From positions 47,589 through 111,588 of the forward strand of contig JAQGEQ010000002.1 of NCBI GenBank assembly GCA_034620365.1: a stretch of 64,000 nt of DNA, given 5' to 3'. Both the position numbers and the translations under genes were made by a program. The notes under the pieces are model-generated. The model was given only the letters and a program-made list of their open reading frames with translations, ran no database searches and was not told where the DNA came from. The DNA comes from Pegea sp. RAD2-039. Taxonomy: Eukaryota; Chordata; Thaliacea; Salpida; Salpidae. Positions 22,423-32,290 of this stretch are shown here, in pieces (the stretch's first letter is position 1; the number at the start of each line of letters is the position of its first letter).

Positions 22423-22978
22423 ACAATTTAACGTTTTCATAATAGTTCAATTAGTTGTGAATGATTTTTTTATATAAGTTAAAGTAAATAGAGTTAAAAT
22501 TAAATTGGAAACATTACTTTACCAAAACCGTCAAAACTGAAATATAACTTTTCCTGGGATATAACCTATGAAATATAATCCATTATCGTAATATTGTTAT
22601 ACTTTAGTTGCGTTTTAACTTTGTTCTCTTTTATTGTTTTGAATAATCAATTAATATATTTTTATTAGTGAAATTGGCTAATTGGTGGATTTTGCAAAGA
22701 TTATAGAAACAAAATTCTGCAATTCAAAGTCAGATGAAAGGGTATAATGAAAAGGTCAAAGCCAAAGTCTTGACATCAAAAGTATTTGTGGAGTAATAAT
22801 TCCAATGATTGAATTTTGGCTTGTAGAATGTGCAGCAGGTTGACGAAAAAAAGTTATAAGTTTAGACTTTAACTAGTACATAGACCAATTTTGAATACGT
22901 GTAGAGATGTTTAAAATTGTAAAGGATTGCAAAATTATTACTGCCATCTGCATATATTTGGTATAACACTAAAATACT
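22423..22978. other. 3' flank of the kinase fragment
   Basis: AT-rich and repeated in units 2 and 4; no ORF supported. Relative to unit 1, units 2 and 4 carry about 150 bp extra near 33,665-33,830 and 58,925-59,090. Confidence 0.4.
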
Positions 22979-23288
22979 GTGCTGATGACGTAAATGTGTT
23001 GAACGTCATATGCTGGTTTTAAGTAGCGCGTATCGTTAGTATACTTATCTTTAAGGTTAGTCCCTTAATATAGTTTTAATCAAGCTATATATAAAGAGTC
23101 CATATCATTATAGTTTATTTAAACTATTATAATTTTTTTGTTGAGTAAATAGTTGCCAGTTGTTTTGGCGTTATTGGAGCTTAGTGTATTTAAGATTAGC
23201 ATCGGTTAAGGTAGTTTGCTTGCTATACTTAATAAAGATTTGAATAAGATTATACTTAAAAAAGAATAGTTAGTTTTTTTACTGTAAC
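22979..23288 (+). promoter_or_regulatory. Candidate promoter stretch with TATA box
   Basis: CTATATATAAAGAGTCC (about 23,084) is a strong TATA-like element with GC-richer surroundings. It lies about 260 bp before the ATG of the unknown ORF and is conserved in all four units. The block begins TGTGCTGATGACG and ends TACTGTAACA with an AATAAAG inside, so a solo LTR is an alternative reading. Confidence 0.4.
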
Positions 23289-23346
23289 AAAGTTTTTCGT
23301 ATAAAAAATTAGATACACTTAGAAACCAATTTTACTTATGTAGAAT

Positions 23347-23867
23347 ATGAAGCAACGCTGGAGCAGTTGTATCTATGAAAACCAAATAAAAAAACACATA
23401 ACCAGGAAAAGAAATAAGAGACGATCTGATATGACTGTCAAGACTAGAACTGAGTATTTGTGTGCTATTCAGCTTAATGAAAGAGCATCCGGTGGCTGTA
23501 ATTATTATAATAAAGAAAAGCTAAGAAAGGAAAGAATAAAAGATCCTACCTCAAGGGCGAAGAACAAACAACCTCTAATAGAGATCTAATCAGGGATCAA
23601 ATAGGAGGCAAAAACTTTCTTGCTTCGAGAAAGTAATGATGGATGCAGGATGGAAGTAATCACAAACAGAGACGGGAGAGTTATGAGCGTTTTCCCAAAA
23701 ATAACATCAATCTCTTTATAGGTTGTTACATCTACAGCAAAAAGAGAATAGTTGAAGCAGGATACAAACTTTTTAGCGCTAGAACTTTCTTTCTATACTT
23801 TGTATTGTTGCATTTCGCGTGGTTCTTCAAAGTTTCCTGGAGATATACACGCTATAAGCAGTGGTAA
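23347..23867 (+). pseudogene. Uncharacterised repeated protein, broken copy in unit 1
   Basis: The frame opens at 23347 (MKQRWSSCIYENQIKK), runs 80 codons to RAKNKQPLIEI and a stop, then continues out of frame and resumes at 23,643 (SNHKQRRESYERFPKNNINL, then KLFSARTFFLYFV). The same protein is uninterrupted for about 180 codons on the opposite strand at 29,737-29,190. That copy shows the ancestral frame includes GSNQGS and SNHKPPQEKY between these parts. It is hydrophilic and basic, then hydrophobic. I do not recognise a family. Confidence 0.45.
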
Positions 23868-23879
23868 CAGCTAGATCTC

Positions 23880-26304
23880 ATTTTGGTAAGACTTAGTCTT
23901 CTAGGCAATGTGCTATTGATATGATCACACCAAAAAGCTAATTACAACAATGATCACTCTATTATTCTGGTGTTTGGGTTTTTCAGGTAAAGTAAAATGT
24001 TAGTAAGAAATAAACACAGCACATTAAACTGCGCGTAGACACCATTGCATTGTGCATTCTGGATAAAGTTAATAAAAAGAATAATTTCAACGCAAATATC
24101 AATTTAGTTCTAACAAGAAAACTTGCAATTGAAAAAATTAGAATTAAGGATAAAACATTAAGCTAATTGAAATCTATATAAGTCTGTAAAAAACAAATTT
24201 TGCAGTCGAACAATAAACAACAAAAGGCAGAAATTTGATAGGTTTTAAAAAGAATATATTGTGACTAAATATTCATGAATACATAAAAAGCTCAAGAGTT
24301 AAAAAACAGCGGCTTGATTTAGGTAAGATATGTTTAGGTTGCTAAAACTAAATCAGCAGTGGGAAAGTCAGAAAAACTAAGTATTATGAGCAAACTGATT
24401 ATGAAAAATCATAAATATCAACATCTAAATACAATATAAAAATAAAAGGAATGAATAATAAAACCTTATTTAACATATCACAAACACAATAAGAAAAATA
24501 AGACAGGAAAATGTAGAAACTAAGGTGTTTGACTTTACTTGTGAAGACAAATTATTAAATGATATCTTTTTAAGAAGATATTAATAAAATAATGGCAAAT
24601 AAGCCAGGGATGGATTTTAACACCTAAGTTATCCTGTCGGAAAAACTCTCAAAAGCATAATGTTCAACATCTCACTTTAGTCTTGTGATCCGTATCTCAT
24701 CCATCTTAAAAATGCCAAAACTTTTAATGAAAGCTTTCAGAAGGTCGCTAGCAAAAGCGATTCTTTCCTCAATGAGCCTCCATTGATCAGCTATTGTCCT
24801 GTCTCCACCAGTGACTATAATCCTTAAGAGTGTAGAAATGGTTTACGCTTAACTCAACACAGTATAATGCTGAATGGCACTGGTCCAAAGGGATTGAACA
24901 ATATCACATCTCAATTATCTTAAAAGCTATTCAAACCGAATAATTGTGATTACAAAAGCAAATTTATTTTATTTTTTTGTATTTATTTATTATGTTTTAG
25001 TTTTAGCTAATTCAAAGATGAACGTTATAAGCTTTATTTAAACGTAAGATATTTAATATTGTAAATAGTTTTTTGTTTTTAAGTTCAGAATAAATTTTTT
25101 ATCAGAAGTCTGCTGAATTTTCCTATGAAAAGAAAGAAAAATAGTTTAGCTGTCTAATTTTTATAATAATTTTACAACTGTAAGGAAATCATTATGTAAA
25201 AGGATTTGAAAGACTTAATATTCTACAAAATTTTTTTTATGTTAATTGCAGTACGTATGAACAGTAGATTTTTTACCGCATAGGTAAATATGATTGAAAG
25301 ATTAGTTTCTGTGCATTGTATTCTTTTACTTCTATCTTCATGGTGACAGTTGAGTTTTTCATCATTGTTTACCAGTGTCGCAGCCGCCTTTTAATTTATA
25401 GTAGAAATCTTTGTTCGATTTTATTTAAAAATTTCTTCCTAATACTATTGAGATTATTAATTTGAAGTCACGAATTTATTTTTTCATGTTTTTAATATTT
25501 CATTTTCTATTTTTATACTTGATAATAATATTTAAAATAATTTTTGTTCTTTAAATGATAATAGTAATCTGTTAGGATTTATTTTGTATAAACTAATTTT
25601 GCATTCAATAATATTTATATTTGATTTTGTTCTTTGGGAAATATATGAAAAAAAAATATTTGATTAAAAGTACAATATTTTTTTTAATTGTAAATATAAT
25701 AGCAGCAATACTGTTTTATGAGTGAATGCTAATAATTTTTGATAAAAAATTAGTTTTGTCATATTTTTCTGGTTTCATTAATAATAAAAGTTTTGTAGTC
25801 TGTTTTTAGTCCTAATTTTCTTTAGTTACTTTGATATTTTTACACATTTATAGAAACGTTTTTACCATTTGGATGAATTTTATTTTTTATCAAGCTTTTC
25901 TTTAGTATATAAATATTTTACAAAATATGTTTTTCTTAGAATTGCTCTATATTTTATTTTCTTATTTTTTTTTAATTGTAATGATTAAATTTATTCTTCT
26001 TTGCAATTAAAATAAACAATATATTAATAAATCAAATGTAGTTTGTATGGTTATTTATTGTATAAATTTATCATAAAAATGTATGCTGATATTTCTGGTG
26101 ATGATTTTAAGTATAATGAATAATATTTATAATTTTATCTAAATTTAAAGATATACTTTACTGCAATTTTTTAATATTTAAATCTAAAGATTTTTTTGAA
26201 TTTACTTTAGATAAAATCTAATACATTTAAAAATTTCATTTACATTTTCTGACAAATAACCTTTTAAATACTTTTTAGGTTTACAAATACGATATAAATT
26301 AGTA
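23880..26304 (+). other. Long upstream region of WIPI-like gene 1
   Basis: No ORF is supported. Bases about 24,600-25,000 are duplicated at 28,570-29,000. A conserved piece at 25,262-25,290 (AACAGTAGATTTTTTACCGC then ATAG|GTAAAT) looks like a non-coding first exon with a donor, and TTTTTAG at 26,273-26,279 looks like the matching acceptor 25 bp before the ATG. A roughly 1-kb 5' UTR intron is therefore likely (inference). Units 2-4 keep the same sites. Confidence 0.45.
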
Positions 26305-27411
26305 ATGGCACTAGTTAATGGAAGTTCTCCTCAATTCTTGTCACAAAACAAGAAGTATCTGGCTACCATGGAAACATTAAAAGATTTAAATAGAATGGAT
26401 ATGATGATCTCTCCAATGAATTTTGACAAAGTACAAATAATCACTCTCCAGTCAGTTACTGATCTATATATGAAGGAAATATCTAATTTGAATGATGAAG
26501 AACAAATTAAGTCTCTCGCCAAATGGTGTGCCACAAAAATGCTGCTGAGTCATAGAGAAAATTCGGACATTAAAAAGTCCATGCTGATTGTGGTTGCTAC
26601 AGAATCAGATGGTTACCTTGTAATGGTGAACACAACCATGGATCCTCTGAATATTTATGATTATCTGCCATATATTAAAGTAACAGCAACTGATTATCGG
26701 ATTACATTGATTACTAAAGATAACTTTAGAATGTATGAAAGATCAAAGGATGAATCCTTGAAATATATGAGTCAAATGCATGATAAAAATGGAAGTATTT
26801 GCTTTCTAGAAAAACAGAAACTATTAGTGACTTATGGATATCATTGTGACCGTGGGCATGTAGAAGTATTTGATTTAAAAACTATGAAGATTCGTATGGT
26901 ACATGAAGCCCATAAACATAAGTTGGTGGCTATTTGTTGTGATTTAAACAGTGATATGATTGCTACTGCTTCTGAACGTGGAACTGTTATTCGAGTATTT
27001 TTCGCTTCAACCGGAAAACTCTTCCGTGAGCTTAGGAGTTCTTTAGTTGGAGGAACGATTAATGCACTTGCTATTAGTTCGGATTGTAAAGTAGTAGCAG
27101 CTATTTACTCTGATGGACTTGTTAATTTATTCAAGCTACCAACGTTTTGCGAGCAGGATGCCGAAAAATCTATGGTTGTTGATAATATGAGCAGACTTTT
27201 ATCAAGTTATCTACCATTTTCTGAATACATTAGTCAACTTCCTGTATCTAAGTCGTTTTATGCTGAAGCTGATGTAACTGTTGTTCAATTATTTAAGGAA
27301 ACTCATTACGTTCTTATGGAGTTGGTTAAAAAGAATCAGCAGAAAATATTTTATAAAATTAATTTACGGAATACACAAATTGATTCTGTTGATGCCGTTG
27401 ACGTAATTTGA
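26305..27411 (+). CDS. WIPI-like: WIPI/PROPPIN-like beta-propeller protein, copy 1
   Basis: A single 368-codon exon. Residues about 130-280 match blades 4-6 of WIPI3/WDR45-type PROPPINs: GHVEVFDL, EAHKHKLVAICCDLNSDMIA, TASERGTVIRVF, KLFRELRSS, then ALAISSDCKVVAAIYSDG and LVNLFKLP. PROPPINs bind PI3P/PI(3,5)P2 on autophagic membranes through an L/F-R-R-G motif; here the motif is LRSS (243-246), losing the second Arg and the Gly. The N-terminal 90 residues do not look like standard blades. Length is usual for the family. The ATG at 26305 is preceded by a spliced 5' UTR acceptor. It differs from copy 2 at residues 59, 183, 200, 210, 212 and 267. It is intact and probably expressed, but phosphoinositide binding is doubtful. 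Confidence 0.85.
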   Translation: MALVNGSSPQFLSQNKKYLATMETLKDLNRMDMMISPMNFDKVQIITLQSVTDLYMKEISNLNDEEQIKSLAKWCATKMLLSHRENSDIKKSMLIVVATESDGYLVMVNTTMDPLNIYDYLPYIKVTATDYRITLITKDNFRMYERSKDESLKYMSQMHDKNGSICFLEKQKLLVTYGYHCDRGHVEVFDLKTMKIRMVHEAHKHKLVAICCDLNSDMIATASERGTVIRVFFASTGKLFRELRSSLVGGTINALAISSDCKVVAAIYSDGLVNLFKLPTFCEQDAEKSMVVDNMSRLLSSYLPFSEYISQLPVSKSFYAEADVTVVQLFKETHYVLMELVKKNQQKIFYKINLRNTQIDSVDAVDVI

Positions 27412-28162
27412 CATGCATGTGTGATTTATTCGTAATTAAATTGATTTAAATAAGTTTCTGCCTGTTAAACATAATGCTGCTATCATAAAGTATTAGTATC
27501 TTATTAATAATTCTTTGTATTTAATTTATTTAGGTTAGATTTCTAAGTTTAAATCATCAAATAAAAGCAACAGATTTATAAAGTTAAAAAGCGTCAAAAA
27601 TGATATAAAGTTTAAAAGTTTTATTTATATAAAGAATGTTTTGAGGTACAAAAAAGTGCAGAGATGACCAGATAGTGAGAACAATATGAAAGACAGATCG
27701 ACAGGTACAATGGACATAAGGTAGGATAGAATAGTAGTATATGCCTGTACAGTTTCTTGTAGCCTGCTTGAAGTAAGATGTTCTTTTTTATGCATCAAAT
27801 TAGTGTTGCATTAGAGTAGCATCATCAGCAAGCATAAGTTTGAAATCATGGTAGGTAAGATTTACATCTTAGAAGTCTCAAATTGAATAAAAAAATATTA
27901 AACTGGTGGATAGTTTTTCATTAGTAAATATGCTCTTTAAAATTAAAAGAAATATTTAGGTGTGCTTTGGTCGACAATGGCCATGCAGGATGTGCTTTGA
28001 CAGATGAAGTTTAACATAAATCAAAACACCATGAGATGTAAAGGAAAAAAAAGAAGAAATTTCAGTCAATTGTTCAGTTCTTGTGAATAGAGCATTGAAA
28101 GAAAATAATTAACAAAAATGTATAAGTTTTGTTGACATCTTTTTATTTAACTTGTTTGGTAT

Positions 28163-28326
28163 TTACCATTTAATAAACTTTTCTCTATTGTTGTGGAAAA
28201 GATTTAATTTTCTTAATTTTGTTTTAAGAAGTAGTAGTAAAATAATTAAAATAAGATTTGCTTTTAATTTCATTCTAATAAACAACTTTTCTAAATGCTG
28301 TCCATCAATCAATAAAACACTTTTGC
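28163..28326 (-). pseudogene. Mrr-like restriction endonuclease C-terminal tail, unit 1
   Basis: After an acceptor (TTAATTAATAG) the minus strand reads KSVLLIDGQHLEKLFIRMKL. This resembles the conserved end of Mrr endonucleases (VLVDGERLVHLMIE-type) and its better copy at 29,824. The remainder (LILIILLLLLKTK) is low-complexity and ends in a stop. Only this tail is present. It lies 3' to 3' with the WIPI-like gene. The assignment rests on about 15 residues. Confidence 0.35.
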
Positions 28327-28474
28327 CTATTAATTAAAAAAAATATTTCTTTCTGTGAAGCTAATATAAGCTGTAAATAGACTGTTTGAGTCTATAGATA
28401 GTTATATTAGCCTTAACACCTCAATGAATTTTCAACAATGGTTTATTGTCAAGTTTGAGCAAAGATTTGATGTT

Positions 28475-29195
28475 ATTTTTTATCTAGATTCCAATTGAAA
28501 TAAGCTATGATGTTATTGAAAAGAGAAAAATTCTACTTTAGTGTTAACTCTAAAAATCATATCAAAACTAAATGACCATGCCTGACGCTCAAACTATCTC
28601 TCACCAACAACTAAAGAAACCTGTCGAAAAACCTCTAAGACGCGAGATATATAAAAAGATCTCACTGTAGTCTTGTGATTCGTATCTCAACCACCTTTAA
28701 AATTACTTAAGGTCTTAATGAAAACGTTCAGAAAGTCGTTACCAAAAAAAATTACTTCCTCAATGATCCTCCAGTGATCAGCTATTGTCCTATTTCCAAA
28801 CGTATTCTTAAAAAGTATAACAAGTAAAGCAACGGTACACACTAAACAAAGCAAAGTATAATACTAAATGACAGTACTTTATAGGGAATGAACAATTTTA
28901 CATTTCAACCAACTTAAAAATTTTTCAAACTGACTAATTGTGATTACTAAAGCAAAGTGTTTTTTTAAATTATTATGTTTTGGTTTTAGCTCTTTCAAGA
29001 TGAAAGTTATAAGTGTTTTTTAATGGTAAGATATTTAGTTTTGTTTTATATATTAGTTCTTTACAAACATTACAAACTTTCCTGTATGTAAGTGGTTTTA
29101 TACTGAAACTGGTGAAACTACTGTTCATTTTCTAAGGAAACAGATTACGTTGTTATAGATATGGTTAGAAAAATCATCAGAAAATATTTTTAAAA
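28475..29195 (+). repeat. Mosaic of array-unit pieces with a WIPI C-terminal relic
   Basis: Bases about 28,570-29,000 repeat 24,600-25,000 (TCTTGTGATTCGTATCTCA). Then 29,103-29,195 matches the 3' end of the WIPI coding region: HFLRKQ and KSSENIF against QLFKETHYV and KNQQKIF. About 2.1 kb present in a full unit is missing between the two pieces. This is an older, deleted unit remnant. Confidence 0.65.
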
Positions 29196-29737
29196 GACCT
29201 TACGATCTCTAGAAATACTTGGGATTATTAGTGCCTTAAGTTCTATCTGATTTTCAACACAAAATACACAAAATACAAAACAATGTACATACAAATAACC
29301 TCTGAAGAAAGCTCTTCTACTCCGTATACTGCAATTCGTTAAGGTCATTTTGATGTCTGTGACAAAATAATAGACGGTTGGTGTAAGGAAGCTGTTGTAA
29401 CAAAGTTTTGCATATTGAATCAAAGAACCACAAGAAATATAACAGTACAGTGGATATGAAAGAAGTTCAGGCGCCACAAAGTTTGTTGTCCCGATTCCAC
29501 TATTCTCGTGTTTGCTGTAGTTCTTACAAACTATAAGGGGGTCACTAATATTCTTGGATAAACGCCCATATTTCTCCTGTGGCGGTTTGTGATTACTTCC
29601 TACCTGCTCTTGCTCGCAGCGAAAAAGCTTTCGCTTCCTTATTGATCCCTGATTAGATCCAGTAGAGCCTCTTGCTTGTTCTGTCGCCCTTGAAGTAGAT
29701 CTCCCCTGTTTCTCATTTAGCGTTTCTTCTTTATTAC
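29190..29737 (-). CDS. Uncharacterised repeated protein, longest open copy
   Basis: The minus strand is open for about 180 codons with no certain start: NEKQGRSTSRATEQARGSTG, GSIRKRKLFRCEQEQ, GSNHKPPQEKYGRLSKNI, NFVAPELLSYPLYCYISCGS and FLTPTVYYFV, ending ISRDRKVF. It is homologous to the broken + strand ORFs in each array unit (23,347; 34,490; 46,480; 59,750) and serves as the reference for their ancestral frame. Its first half is Arg/Gln/Ser-rich and its second half hydrophobic with several Cys. No family is recognised. The GTTNFVAPELL string resembles a kinase APE motif but nothing around it fits a kinase. Confidence 0.4.
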
Positions 29738-29823
29738 AACAAGAGCGTCAAGAAACACTTTCATTATGCTGAGTAGCAAACAAATATTAACGTCACTGAA
29801 GCAATAATTCTATTAATTAATAG

Positions 29824-29974
29824 GCAAAAGTGGTTTGTATTCATTGATGGAGCGCAATTAGCAAAGTTGTTTAATTGTATAAAATTAAAGACAAATCAAT
29901 CAAAAACAAAGTGTTCATATGAAATAGTTTCAATTGAGAAACGTTTTAAATTTATATGTCTTTACAAAGAATAA
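29824..29974 (+). CDS. Mrr-like restriction endonuclease C-terminal exon, best copy
   Basis: After an acceptor (TTAATTAATAG, ending 29,823) one frame runs 49 codons to TAA: QKWFVFIDGAQLAKLFNCIK, then a lysine-rich link and SYEIVSIEKRFKF. The pattern (hydrophobic)3-IDG-xxLAxL, followed by YEI-x-(R/S)I, is the conserved end of Mrr-family type IV restriction endonucleases as I remember it. The catalytic D-QxK part would lie upstream; the sequence there is the unrelated inverted ORF. It could be an exon cut off by rearrangement. If right, it implies a bacterial-type nuclease domain in an intron-bearing host gene. Confidence 0.35.
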
Positions 29975-30035
29975 ATCAATATTTAACAAACTTTACTTCT
30001 TTATACTTGTGATTTAACAGTAAAATATTTCTCTG

Positions 30036-31654
30036 TGGATTATTTCAAATGCTGTAAATTCCTTAAATATCTTGGCAAGTGTGGTTTTTTGTTGACTCTA
30101 TATAAAGGTATGAACTTTTTAATTGACTCATTAACAATGTTAGTAAACCTCGAGTAGATATCATTGATGTCTTCGGTAGAGTTGAAAACAGAAATCCAGT
30201 CAACACCTGATAAAAACTTGTTTATACTGTTATAATTTCCACGATAAAAGTTCCGTATGCTTGGAGTTTTAACGTTCGTAGAAAAAGTTTGTTGGAGCTT
30301 GAATTCAATCATGTTGTGATCGCTTGTCAGAGCAAAAGGTTCATTTTGATCAACGTAGATAACGTTATCAGGTTTTGATGTGATGAGAAGATCCAAAGTA
30401 TTACCACTAACTTGGGTTGGAAAAGTAACCATCTGAGATAGATTATTGGCATCAAGGAAATTTACAAAGACATGACTCAGATTGGCTAAATTAGTTTTGT
30501 CTCCATTCAAATTAAACATTTTTCCATTGAATGCTAAATTTGGGTTATTCCAATCAATTCTACTAAAATTAAAATCCCCGAGAATATACATCTCAGGACA
30601 AACAAGGCTTTTCAGAACCTTCAATAAGGCCTTAATAGTAACCTCATCGTTAACTTTAGACGGTGGTAGGTAGGTACATATAAAGCGGGAAAACTTAGAC
30701 TTTGAGTAATGAAAATTGAAAGCAATAATCTCAAATCCTGGGCAATCAATGGTATTTATCTTAATTCGTGAAATCATGGTAGCCAGTGATGTTTTATAGA
30801 TTACACAAACACCGCCGCCTCTATCAAACAGTCTATCACAGCGCAAAGCACGAAAAAGATCGCTGTCATCCAGAAAGGAGTCAGGATAAAAGGGTTTCAA
30901 CCAAGTTTCGGTAATGAAAACAAATGTAAAATCTTGAGAAAGCAAAAGATCTTTCAATTCGAAAATTTTGTTGACAATTGACCGTGCGTTGAAAAACATA
31001 CCTAATATAAAAGAAAAATTGTCTTTTTGACACTTGTAAGATTTGGTGGTAGTCTTCTGTGTACTGTTATCTTGGGCTGGAAGCATAGTATTAATAATTT
31101 TGTGCGAAGAGAGGTTGAATAAGGGTGATGTGGGTCCAGTGGTTATTTTGCACTTCCGTTTTTTGAAAAGACCTTCACAATCTGTAAAGCCCATGGTGGA
31201 CCTCGAACTTTGTATTTGAAACCAGTTGGTTGCTCTTTCTGATTTCGGCTGTACGCCTCTTTTAGAAGACGCTTATTTTCTACGCGATCATCTTCACACA
31301 TATCATGTGCTACTCTGATGCCCTGGAATTTTTCGTCCTGCTTAAGTTTATACAGCTTAGCAAGAAACTTACGTTTGTCCCATCTTTCCTGAAAGGACAC
31401 TTTTAACGGTCTTTTATGATTTGATCTTTTTGCCCCGAGTCTGGTCATTGAAACTTTTGGAGTGTCCACAGAACCAAGGCCTTGAGTGCACATTTGATTA
31501 AAAGTCTTGATGTCATCGTCTTTATCAGTCTCAGGGACACCAAAGATGATGACATTGTTTTCTCTATCCTCCCGGTCCAGATTAAGTTTCTTGTGCGTGT
31601 CAGTAACCTTCTTGGCAAGAAGTTGCACCACGCTAGTATTTTTTTCGGATCCAA
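30036..31654 (-). mobile_element. Inverted 5' part of a younger LINE copy (ORF1 to endonuclease)
   Basis: On the minus strand this is ORF1 followed by the endonuclease of ORF2, both open, so it is less decayed than the + strand LINE around it. It ends abruptly at about 30,036, just after the endonuclease. It joins the + strand LINE tail at about 31,654, with the reverse transcriptase core missing in between. Confidence 0.85.
30040..31194 (-). CDS. LINE ORF2 endonuclease domain (truncated before RT)
   Basis: The 384-codon frame contains the apurinic/apyrimidinic-type endonuclease of CR1/L2-like elements in order: MFFNARSIVNKIFELKDLLL, VFITETWL, DRGGGVCVIY, YLPPSKVND, YILGDFNFSRIDW and TSDHNMIEF. 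All key N, E, D/N and H positions of this nuclease family are visible. The endonuclease nicks target DNA to prime reverse transcription. The frame overlaps ORF1 by 52 bp in another frame, as in other LINEs. It stops soon after LPRYLRNLQHLK where a full ORF2 would continue into RT, so it cannot mobilise by itself. Confidence 0.85.
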   Translation of the reverse strand: MGFTDCEGLFKKRKCKITTGPTSPLFNLSSHKIINTMLPAQDNSTQKTTTKSYKCQKDNFSFILGMFFNARSIVNKIFELKDLLLSQDFTFVFITETWLKPFYPDSFLDDSDLFRALRCDRLFDRGGGVCVIYKTSLATMISRIKINTIDCPGFEIIAFNFHYSKSKFSRFICTYLPPSKVNDEVTIKALLKVLKSLVCPEMYILGDFNFSRIDWNNPNLAFNGKMFNLNGDKTNLANLSHVFVNFLDANNLSQMVTFPTQVSGNTLDLLITSKPDNVIYVDQNEPFALTSDHNMIEFKLQQTFSTNVKTPSIRNFYRGNYNSINKFLSGVDWISVFNSTEDINDIYSRFTNIVNESIKKFIPLYRVNKKPHLPRYLRNLQHLK

Positions 31655-31679
31655 CACTATCATCAGACTTTAATGGCAT
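31143..31679 (-). CDS. LINE ORF1-like nucleic-acid-binding protein with chimeric start
   Basis: A 178-codon frame resembling CR1/L1-type ORF1 proteins: a short coiled-coil-like lead (KKVTDTHKKLNLDREDRENN), NNVIIFGVPE (RRM-like start), RLGAKRSNHKRPLKVSFQER, IRVAHDMCEDDR and YKVRGPPWALQIVKV (C-terminal domain). These proteins chaperone LINE RNA. The first nine codons (MPLKSDDSV) are not ORF1 sequence; they are the antisense of the adjoining + strand RT segment at 31,654-31,679. The true N-terminus was lost at the junction. Confidence 0.7.
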   Translation of the reverse strand: MPLKSDDSVGSEKNTSVVQLLAKKVTDTHKKLNLDREDRENNVIIFGVPETDKDDDIKTFNQMCTQGLGSVDTPKVSMTRLGAKRSNHKRPLKVSFQERWDKRKFLAKLYKLKQDEKFQGIRVAHDMCEDDRVENKRLLKEAYSRNQKEQPTGFKYKVRGPPWALQIVKVFSKNGSAK

Positions 31680-32290
31680 AAATATGTTTCCAAATTCTTC
31701 GGAAAATCAATCAACCTTGTCTACCTTATTATAAACAGTTTCAATTTTAACGATTCACACTTTTCTATCAATCTTTTAAAATTGTACGTACGTCCAATTC
31801 ATTAAAATAATGTCTGTGCATGGATACCATATGAAGTTGGCTATATTAAAAATATCAAATCTGTTCGGGCAACATTTACGAGATTAGTATGTAGGAAACG
31901 TATTATTAAATAGTTAAAAGCATCGTCCCAGATTCTTAAATTTACATAATTTTGAAGTTCCACGTATCAAATACGACTTATTTCTTATTTTCAAAATTAT
32001 CCACAGTTTAAATAACTAAATTTAACAATTTTTCTGACCTTCAGTTTGATCATTTCTTTTCAATTGGTCCTTCCCTCAAGCTGAGGCAAGTCAAACGATA
32101 CACATTACACCATAATAAGCCCATATTACCTGATACATTAATCAGAGCGAGTTTCTTCTCATACCGTGCAATAAGTACTTGGAACCACCTGCCATCAGAC
32201 AATATTACCAGCAGCTTTGGGAATGAAGGTGCCTGAAGAGAGCACTTCTTGTTAACAAATACTCCCACAAATAGCATCTATTAATTCAAA
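31655..32290 (+). mobile_element. LINE 3' end, array unit 2
   Basis: The end of reverse transcriptase and the tail match 56,920-57,550 and 20,700-21,300: NLVYLIINSFNFNDSHFSIN, FTRLVCRKRIIK, and LPDTLIRASFFSYRAISTWN. It is broken by stops. It is the direct-orientation partner of the inverted piece to its left. Confidence 0.8.

Larger units (their letters stand above)
18340..28474 (+). repeat. Tandem array unit 1
   Basis: Contents are LINE, kinase fragment, TATA-containing stretch, broken unknown ORF, WIPI-like gene and Mrr-like tail. Similarity to unit 2 stops at 28,475, so the kelch pseudogene is missing. Confidence 0.8.

Noticed and set aside
25262-25290. Spliced-leader RNA gene
   Set aside because: An Sm-like T-run is present but no compact stem-loop structure or repeated 100-bp gene; a 5' UTR exon explains the conservation better.
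26331-26534. Minus-strand ORF of 67 codons within each WIPI gene
   Set aside because: Shadow of the intact 368-codon plus frame.
28152-28337. Plus ORF MFGIYHLINF (and equivalents at 39,650 and 51,626)
   Set aside because: Antisense of the Mrr-like tail and its low-complexity run.
29460-29490. GTTNFVAPELL as a kinase APE motif
   Set aside because: No HRD, DFG or DxWxxG context in the frame, and the homologous unit copies read GYKLFSARTFF here.
31482-31734. Plus-strand ORFs over LINE ORF1
   Set aside because: Shadows of the minus-strand ORF1, which has the conserved RRM/CTD-like pattern.
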